Shown here: positions 57,621-64,000 of the stretch, piece by piece
Layout: every line of letters begins with the position of its first letter
Numbering within the stretch: the first letter of the stretch is position 1
Assembly: GCA_015232465.1 (NCBI GenBank)
Contig: JADFZO010000002.1
Coordinates: 20,919-84,918, forward strand
Length of the DNA: 64,000 bases
Direction: 5' to 3'
From: Desulfamplus sp.
Lineage (GTDB): Bacteria > Desulfobacterota > Desulfobacteria > Desulfobacterales > Desulfobacteraceae
Made by a program: the position numbers and the translations under genes
Notes under the pieces: generated by a model
Databases searched by the model: none
The model's input: the letters and a program-made list of their open reading frames with translations, nothing else
Told to the model about the DNA's origin: nothing

Positions 57621-58562
57621 TTAATAAGACTCTTCCTCATCATCTTCTTCCATCTCACGCTCAAGCTCCATAACCTTTGTAAAGGATTTGGCAGCAGTTT
57701 TGTGATCATCTTTACTAACATTCAAAAAGCCAAGATGTTGATGGTATTTTATCTCATCAGGATCAAGCTCTATTGCCCGCTCTAAAGCCTCAATCGCCTT
57801 ATCAATATCGCCAAGCCCCTCACAAGCTATTGCATAGAGATAGAAAAACTTTGGATTTTCACCATCAATTGCAATTGCCTTTTGAATCTCGTCTGTTGCT
57901 GCTTTAAAATCTTTAGTTTTAAGAAAAATTGAGCATCTACGATGAATTGCCCCTAAATGCTCTGGATCAAGATTGAGAACTTTAGAAAATACACCCAATG
58001 CACTCTTTTTGTTGCCTGAGGTCGCAAGTGCGATTCCAAGCTGATAAAGTGGCTCTGGATTTTTTGGATCAAGTTTGCTCCACTCTTTAAGATAACTTAG
58101 AGCCTTATCATACAGCCCCTTGTTGATGTAGTGTTTGCTTATATTACTGTAAAGTTTTGCCTTATCTTTTGGGTTAAGATCAAAAAATTGGTTATAAAAA
58201 TCGAGCACCGTATGTATTATTCGCCCGCTGTAAAGCAAAAAAGAGTGCCAATAAAAAACTGATGAGTATTGGGTATCAGAGTCAACATCTTCTTTTGCCC
58301 CCTTCTTGCCTGACTTTGCATCTGAAAATTTAACCTTCTGCTTTACTTTTGCCTTAACTGAAATCTCATCATCTTCAATATCTTCTTGTACTCTGCTTTT
58401 CATCTTCTTCTCTCTTATCTTTGGCTCCTGATCTTTATCTTTGGTATTAGTAGATTGCTCTTGAGCCTCCTTTAGAGTAGGCTCCTGCCCCTTGCCACCA
58501 TCTTGCCCCTTTTCTTCTGCTTTAATTTCAGCTTCTCTCGCCTCTTCTTCATTCCTACCCAT
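57621..58562 (-). CDS. mamA: MamA (TPR protein) with long charged N-terminal extension
   Basis: Tandem TPRs (YINKGLYDKALSYLKEWSKLDPKNPEPLYQLGIALATSGNKKSALGVFSKVLNLDPEH...), adjacent to mamI. Confidence 0.78.
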   Translation of the reverse strand: MGRNEEEAREAEIKAEEKGQDGGKGQEPTLKEAQEQSTNTKDKDQEPKIREKKMKSRVQEDIEDDEISVKAKVKQKVKFSDAKSGKKGAKEDVDSDTQYSSVFYWHSFLLYSGRIIHTVLDFYNQFFDLNPKDKAKLYSNISKHYINKGLYDKALSYLKEWSKLDPKNPEPLYQLGIALATSGNKKSALGVFSKVLNLDPEHLGAIHRRCSIFLKTKDFKAATDEIQKAIAIDGENPKFFYLYAIACEGLGDIDKAIEALERAIELDPDEIKYHQHLGFLNVSKDDHKTAAKSFTKVMELEREMEEDDEEESY

Positions 58563-58565
58563 TTT

Positions 58566-58739
58566 TTAAATTCTCCCATTTTTTGGCGGAATGAATCCAG
58601 CCAATGTTCCAACCAAACCCAATAACATCAAAAATATTGGTAAGCCCCCTTTTATTACGTCAGCAACATAATAATACTCGTCATAAAGCCCCCAAATACC
58701 TACTGCAATTAAAAATAGTCCAACAATTATATGGAGCAT
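58566..58739 (-). CDS. mamI: MamI (small two-TM magnetosome protein)
   Basis: 57 aa MLHIIVGLFLIAVGIWGLYDEYYYVADVIKGGLPIFLMLLGLVGTLAGFIPPKNGRI; AGGAGG RBS; below ORF-track length cutoff. Confidence 0.8.
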   Translation of the reverse strand: MLHIIVGLFLIAVGIWGLYDEYYYVADVIKGGLPIFLMLLGLVGTLAGFIPPKNGRI

Positions 58740-59302
58740 ATTTTACCCTCCTGACAATTAAACGTTAAATTTATTGGTATGTATGTATGTATGTATGTAT
58801 GTATGTATGTATGTATCGAACAAAAGATACACTCTTTTTTCTCTCTCTTTTGTTGTCCTCCTGCCTCAACTGGAGTTACTAAATATTTTTTAGACTCTAC
58901 CTGACCAACTTTTGAAGATTTAGATCGTTTAATCGAGCTTTTAAGCAGATTTACTCTACTGATTATCTGCTCAATATTAAGTCGATTTGAAAAGATAAGA
59001 CCCCCCTTCTGCCTGATACTTTTTTGAAGTTGTTTGCAATCAAAAGAGTTGTATTCAGATAGGAGCATGATATGAGTGCGAGGATAATCTTTTAAAATAT
59101 TATCAATAAAAGATAGGGCACTGCTTTTAGCAATATGTGTATTGGTTAATATAAGATCAGGCGGAGATGCCATTAGCTTTTTGTTAGCATCAAGAAAGCT
59201 ATGAGACTCTATAATAGATAGACCACTAACATTTTGTTGGAGTATCTTTTTAAAGGCGAGCCTTAAATTTAGATTGTTTTCTAAAATCAAAAGGTTGAGC
59301 AT
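58727..59302 (-). CDS. Receiver-like protein with no output domain, likely lacking the phospho-Asp, containing a tetranucleotide-repeat-encoded tail
   Basis: LNLLILENNLNLRLAFKKIL...PDLILTNTHIAKS (Asn where Asp is expected); tail IHTYIHTYIHTYIP; likely start at 59302. Confidence 0.65.
   Translation of the reverse strand: MLNLLILENNLNLRLAFKKILQQNVSGLSIIESHSFLDANKKLMASPPDLILTNTHIAKSSALSFIDNILKDYPRTHIMLLSEYNSFDCKQLQKSIRQKGGLIFSNRLNIEQIISRVNLLKSSIKRSKSSKVGQVESKKYLVTPVEAGGQQKREKKECIFCSIHTYIHTYIHTYIPINLTFNCQEGKICSI
58777..58816. repeat. Tetranucleotide microsatellite (GTAT)10
   Basis: Ten perfect GTAT units directly upstream of the mamI RBS and within the upstream ORF. Confidence 0.97.
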
Positions 59303-59509
59303 AGCAATCTTATCTCCATTTGTTATTTTGCTGTTTAACTTTAAAAAAAATCTCACAGCCTCTCCTTTTCACAGAAGATATTTATTATGGTAATTGATTT
59401 ACTAAACAAAAAGATAATGATAAATAGTGCATACCATGTATTTTTATCTGCAAAACACTGTATTTTTTTATGAGGTTATCTTAAAGCGGTTCAATATTTA
59501 CGAGGTGTA

Positions 59510-60205
59510 ATGTTTAATAGCAAAAAGACTCGGATAGTATTAGTTGAAGACCATGAGATGGTAAGACAGGGGTTTAAGGCTCTTTTAAGCTCTGTGCCAG
59601 AGCTTGAGATCATTGGCGAGGCAGATAACGGAATTCAGGCTGTAAAGTCTATTTTGGAGCTAAAGCCTGATCTTGTCTTTTTGGATCTATCTCTACCTAA
59701 ACGAAATGGGATATGTGTTATTGAAGAGGTTAAAAAATTCAACCCATTAACCAAATTCATAATATTGACAGCCCACAACACAGATGAGCATGTTCATGCC
59801 TGTTTTGGGGCAGGAGCAAGCGGATTTGTCTCAAAATCAGCCTGCTTTAATGAGATTGAGATGGCAATAAAGAGCATTTTAAAGGGAAAGACCTTTATAA
59901 GTCCAGAGGTAGCATCAAAGGTTATTGACGGTTATCTTGATGGAAAAAAACAAGAGTGCAACACAACAAGACTTAGCACCCTTACAAAGCGAGAAAAGGA
60001 GGTTTTAGTGCTAATTGCTGAGGGGCATAAAAGCAGAGATATTGCAGAGGCGCTATTTATAAGCCTAAAAACAGTGGAGAGACACAGGGCAAATTTGATG
60101 AAAAAACTTGATCTTCACAACTCAGCAGCCCTTACATCTTATGCAATCCAAAACAAACTTATCTCACCTGAAAACTTAACCCCATTGGTTGATGAAGAAA
60201 ATTAA
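59510..60205 (+). CDS. NarL/FixJ-family response regulator
   Basis: DLVFLDLSLPKRNG receiver; LTKREKEVLVLIAEGHKSRDIAEALFISLKTVERHRANLMKKL LuxR HTH. Confidence 0.93.
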   Translation: MFNSKKTRIVLVEDHEMVRQGFKALLSSVPELEIIGEADNGIQAVKSILELKPDLVFLDLSLPKRNGICVIEEVKKFNPLTKFIILTAHNTDEHVHACFGAGASGFVSKSACFNEIEMAIKSILKGKTFISPEVASKVIDGYLDGKKQECNTTRLSTLTKREKEVLVLIAEGHKSRDIAEALFISLKTVERHRANLMKKLDLHNSAALTSYAIQNKLISPENLTPLVDEEN

Positions 60206-60243
60206 AACAAAAGGGGTAAAATTACTTTTTATCAATTTATCTT

Positions 60244-61101
60244 TTAGTTATTTTCAGTTATCTTCCAGCACGCTGTGATTGTAGTGCCCAACTCAACTGA
60301 CGATTTAAGCTCAAATGTTCCGCCTGAAAACTTACACCTCTCCTTCATACTTAACAGCCCTAAACCTTTTGGCGTAATATCTTCAAGCTGCTTTACCTCA
60401 TCTTGAATGGCTAATGTGCCGAAGTTACATTTTTTGATGGGGGGGGTAAAACCTTTGCCATTATCTGCAACGATAAACCTTACCCCTCTGATTAATGTTT
60501 TATCAACCTTAGAGGCTGGCTCAAAAAATTTTTCTAAAGTGATGTCAATATTTTTGCAGTTGCTGTGTTTTATGCTGTTATTCATAGCCTCTTGTAAAAT
60601 TCTAAAAATGACAATTTTAATGCTATCTGGGATATAGCTCTCCTCAACATTTATCGCCTGATTGATAAAAACCCAAGGGTATATCCGCTCAAATTCTCTT
60701 GAATACCACGATATAGTTGCAACAATACCAAGATCAGAGAGCACAGGGGGCCAAAGGCTGGTAGTTATCTCACGAGTCTCTTTTATTGTCTCTTGAACCA
60801 TAACCACAACATCTTGAAGCTGTTTTATGCTATTTTTATTTCTCCACCTGCCCATTGTCAAAATAGCATGTTCAACTGAAAATTTAATGGCTGTAAGAGA
60901 TTTTCCAAGAACATCATGCAACTCAAAAGCCATCTGTTTCCTTTCGTTCTCTTGAGCCTCAATAATCCTTGAATAGACATCATTGTGGTCTTGTCTGCAA
61001 GTCTCTAAAGATTGCTCACATAAGTTTAACTGTGCTTTTGTCCTTGATAGCTCATCTTTTAGTTTGAGATTCTCTTCTATCAACTCATCAAAGTTTGTCA
61101 T
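60244..61101 (-). CDS. NarX-type (HisKA_3) sensor histidine kinase
   Basis: QMAFELHDVLGKSLTAIKFSVEHA H-box; NSIKHSNCKNIDITLE; VADNGKGF; GLGLLSMKERC. Confidence 0.9.
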   Translation of the reverse strand: MTNFDELIEENLKLKDELSRTKAQLNLCEQSLETCRQDHNDVYSRIIEAQENERKQMAFELHDVLGKSLTAIKFSVEHAILTMGRWRNKNSIKQLQDVVVMVQETIKETREITTSLWPPVLSDLGIVATISWYSREFERIYPWVFINQAINVEESYIPDSIKIVIFRILQEAMNNSIKHSNCKNIDITLEKFFEPASKVDKTLIRGVRFIVADNGKGFTPPIKKCNFGTLAIQDEVKQLEDITPKGLGLLSMKERCKFSGGTFELKSSVELGTTITACWKITENN

Positions 61102-61132
61102 AATTTCCTGATATTTATCTTAAAATATGTTT

Positions 61133-62830
61133 TTATGCTGTATGGAGTCTTTTGATCTCCATCTTTATATCTTCAGTTGTAACACGAGATTTATGAACCA
61201 TATTGCAATAGGAACAAGCCCCATCAATAAGCGATATAGCCTTACCCGGCAGATACTCATCAGGCAGGTAACTTTTGCTTAACTTTATTGCTGCAATTAT
61301 TGCACCATCATCAATAGAGACAGCATGATGATGCTCAAAATTTGGGGCAACTCCTCGCAGTATCTCAACTGCCTCATCAAATTTTGGCTCATTAACAATG
61401 ATCTTTTTAAATCTTCTGGCAAGTGCTGGGTCTTTTGAAAATAGTTCAGCACCCTCAAATGTTGTTGCACCAATACATGGAAATTCACCCCTTGCAAGCA
61501 GAGGCTTTAAAAATTCACTTGCACCCATTGCCCCTTCAGTTGAGCCAGCATCAATAAGTGTGTGAATCTCATCAATAAAAATTATTACTCTATCCTTTTG
61601 GCAAAGAACCTCGTCCATCAACCCTTGTAACCTAATCTCAAGCTCACCTCGATATTTTGTCCCTGCAATAAGGCTGTTAAGAGATAGTGAATAGATATGT
61701 TTTCCACTAATGCGAGATGAGAGAGTACCGCTTAAAATAGCCCTTGCAAGCCCCTCTACCACAGCAGTTTTTCCAACTCCAGGGTAGCCAACAATAAGGG
61801 GATTATTTATCTCCATCTGACTTAAAACCTGCACAAGCCTTGCAATTGTTAATTCTGCACCAATTAAAGGTTTTGTATTCTTTAAATATTGTGCATCTGT
61901 CAATAACTGGGCATATCTATCAAGATACCCTTCAGCACGCCTTGCAACTTTAGAAGATTTGGAAAAAAATATGGCAAGTTCAGGAGGCATATCATAAGAG
62001 GCTGGAACAAAAAGATAGACCTCATCTTCTCTTTCCGATCTATCTGTAAGTGCCCGATTTAGCTCTTTTATAAGAGATCTAATCTCACCAACTGAAGGAT
62101 TTACAACATCTTTTTCACCAATATAGTGGTGAAAATCCTCTAAAATATAGGCAACTCTCACCTGCGGTCTATTTATGATAAACCTAATAATCTCCTTTGG
62201 GTCTGCTGTCTTTGATGCGTTAATATCAGAAAAGAGGGGGTATTGCTTTGAGAGGTGTTTTAGGATAATCCCCCTTGCTTTGCTCCACAAAACAGGAATC
62301 TTGCCCTGTGATATAAGATCAGCGACAAGTGTTTCCATCTCCTCAATTGGATCGTTATATTTTACAACTAAAAGAGCCCTATCTGAATCAGCTCCTCTTG
62401 ATTTTGGCGAAACTTTTTGATCTGATGAAAAATCTTCTTGATTGGAGCTAAAATCTAAATCGCCAAAAGCCTCATCATCTTCTGGCAACGGCTCAATCTT
62501 ACTAAATGGAGAATCTAACTCTGCAACAATATTGCCACCTCTGCTAAATAGTTTAACCCTACCTTTGCCATTAATAAGAATCTCACTTGCAACTTTGTAT
62601 AATCTAACCTTATCAATATTTTGAAAATAACCCTGCTTTATGCTCTGCAACATCTGTTGAACAATTAAAGGGGTAACTGGTCTATCTCCAGCATCCTCTC
62701 GTAACTCAAGCACATTTTGCTTAGAGAAGATAACAAGAGACTCCTCAAGACTCTCCACAATATCGGTTGGATCAAAGGAGAGTTCTGTCTCAGTAAGAGA
62801 CAGATTTGTTCCACTAAAAAAATCTTTCAT
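61133..62830 (-). CDS. AAA+ ATPase, ClpA/B-NBD1-like
   Basis: GYPGVGKTAVVEGLARAI Walker A, RVIIFIDEIHTLIDAG Walker B, CIGATTFEG sensor region, ALARRFKKI; start ATG at 62830 with AGGAG. Confidence 0.82.
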   Translation of the reverse strand: MKDFFSGTNLSLTETELSFDPTDIVESLEESLVIFSKQNVLELREDAGDRPVTPLIVQQMLQSIKQGYFQNIDKVRLYKVASEILINGKGRVKLFSRGGNIVAELDSPFSKIEPLPEDDEAFGDLDFSSNQEDFSSDQKVSPKSRGADSDRALLVVKYNDPIEEMETLVADLISQGKIPVLWSKARGIILKHLSKQYPLFSDINASKTADPKEIIRFIINRPQVRVAYILEDFHHYIGEKDVVNPSVGEIRSLIKELNRALTDRSEREDEVYLFVPASYDMPPELAIFFSKSSKVARRAEGYLDRYAQLLTDAQYLKNTKPLIGAELTIARLVQVLSQMEINNPLIVGYPGVGKTAVVEGLARAILSGTLSSRISGKHIYSLSLNSLIAGTKYRGELEIRLQGLMDEVLCQKDRVIIFIDEIHTLIDAGSTEGAMGASEFLKPLLARGEFPCIGATTFEGAELFSKDPALARRFKKIIVNEPKFDEAVEILRGVAPNFEHHHAVSIDDGAIIAAIKLSKSYLPDEYLPGKAISLIDGACSYCNMVHKSRVTTEDIKMEIKRLHTA

Positions 62831-62864
62831 AACAACTCCTAAAAAAAGAGGAAAGCTGTCAACT

Positions 62865-64000
62865 TTAGCACAATCCATAAGCCAACTTAAGGGCATCTCT
62901 CTTTTCAGCTTCTGCCCGATTCAATGACTGTAAGGCTCTCTCCAGCTTATATTCAGCCTCCATCACCTTACCAATTGAAGCCCTTGCAATAGCTTCAGCC
63001 TCTTTTTTTTCATCTTCAGCCCTCTTTATTGCAATAAGAGCATTGTCAGCAACCTTTTTAGCTGCAATCAGCTCGGCAATAAGCTGCTCTTTCTCTTTCA
63101 AAAGCTGTGCCTGAATCTTACGCTCCTCACTGATAACCATCTCTTTTTGACTATTTTCCTGTTCTAAGGCATCAAATGCAGCATTCATTCTATCTACCGC
63201 AACCTCTCTATCTTGCCTCTCTTTTTCAGCAATTAAAAATGCAGTTCGCCGCTCCTCTACTGCTATAAGAGCCTCATCAAAGGCTTTTTTCTTTTGAATC
63301 ATAGCTTTTTTAAGCTCATCTTGTGCAACCATTTTTGCCTTTAGGGCTGCATCAAGCTCTGATTGTAGTCTATTTTTTTCAAAACTTATCTTCTCAAGCT
63401 CTTTTAATGACCGCTCTTTTAACTCTTCCTCATTTTTGAGCCTATTTAAAGTAATCTCTGAAACTGCGGTTGTCTTTTTAATTATAGCCTCATACTTTGC
63501 AGCCTTTTCTAAAGCACTATCTCTTTGAATCTCAACCTCTTTTACCATCTTAAGAGCTTTAGCATCTGATGCTTTTTTATCTGCCTCTATATCTTTATTG
63601 AGCTTTGCAATAATAGATAGTAGATGTTTTAACTCTGCCTCTAATAGCTCTTTCTCTTTTGTAATATCCTCTTTATCCTTTTGAGAAGCCTCTATCGCAG
63701 CATGAGCCATCTCTATTTCAGACTTTAGCCTTGCAACCTCTTTTAAAGCCTCATCTTTTTGAGCCTCAGCCTTTAGCTTTTCCTCGTCAGCCTTTTGAGC
63801 AAGATTGACCGCCCCCTCCATAAAAAGCTCTATTTTATCATCTTGCCTCAACTCTTTTAAACGCTTAAGCCCCTTTGTTGTGAGCATCACAAAAGAGCTA
63901 TCTTCTGCTAAATCTTGAGCAGCACCACCTTTAGCATCAAATATTTTTATGTCGATAAGCTCCTCTTTATGGATAAAAGAGATAAGAGATACAAGCTCAT
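62865..64000 (-). CDS. Coiled-coil protein, 5' end beyond window edge
   Basis: Heptad-rich ORF; frame remains open through the window end (upstream reads ...ELVSLISFIHKEELIDIKIFDAKGG). Confidence 0.7.
   Translation of the reverse strand, partial: ELVSLISFIHKEELIDIKIFDAKGGAAQDLAEDSSFVMLTTKGLKRLKELRQDDKIELFMEGAVNLAQKADEEKLKAEAQKDEALKEVARLKSEIEMAHAAIEASQKDKEDITKEKELLEAELKHLLSIIAKLNKDIEADKKASDAKALKMVKEVEIQRDSALEKAAKYEAIIKKTTAVSEITLNRLKNEEELKERSLKELEKISFEKNRLQSELDAALKAKMVAQDELKKAMIQKKKAFDEALIAVEERRTAFLIAEKERQDREVAVDRMNAAFDALEQENSQKEMVISEERKIQAQLLKEKEQLIAELIAAKKVADNALIAIKRAEDEKKEAEAIARASIGKVMEAEYKLERALQSLNRAEAEKRDALKLAYGLC

Noticed and set aside
1-64000. CRISPR arrays, tRNA/rRNA genes, IS elements, prophage
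   Set aside because: No regularly spaced repeats with spacers, no recognisable tRNA/rRNA sequence, and no transposase/integrase ORF seen; selC could not be located in this window either

Overview
Low-GC bacterial chromosomal window, probably from a sulfate-reducing Desulfobacterota (Desulfobacteria-like) magnetotactic bacterium; the taxon is inferred from gene content only. Left part (1-26.6 kb): ammonium transporter, RpiR-type regulator, radical SAM and PHP proteins, NAD de novo genes (nadC; nadB-nadA on the opposite strand), M48 protease, NUDIX hydrolase, HrpA helicase, an HdrD/DsrK-like Fe-S protein, and a two-component cluster with two tandem REC-DUF342(FapA) paralogues. Right part (about 27.4-59.3 kb) is a magnetosome gene cluster, almost entirely on the minus strand: mamI, mamA, a triheme CXXCH protein, a MamI-like duplicate, mamQ, two CDF transporters (mamM/mamB-like), magnetochrome/PDZ proteins, active and degenerate trypsin-like proteases, mamL, a MamN-like permease, mamK, a second actin-like gene, and a large set of coiled-coil genes. 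A perfect 13-bp hairpin with a minus-strand T-tract closes the block. The most notable observation is a set of in-frame UGA codons in or beside the cluster that look like selenocysteine codons. Three sit in a shared context (L-A-A-x-G-UGA-Pro-Pro) in two small membrane proteins, one forms a U-T-S-C motif in a 44-residue membrane peptide, and one replaces the CCG-domain Cys of the HdrD-like protein. Each is followed at bacterial-SECIS distance by a hairpin with G in the first two apical-loop positions. The ORF track truncates or misses all of these genes. No rRNA, tRNA, CRISPR array, transposase or phage gene was recognised. Everything here is by-eye reading; no database search or folding program was run.
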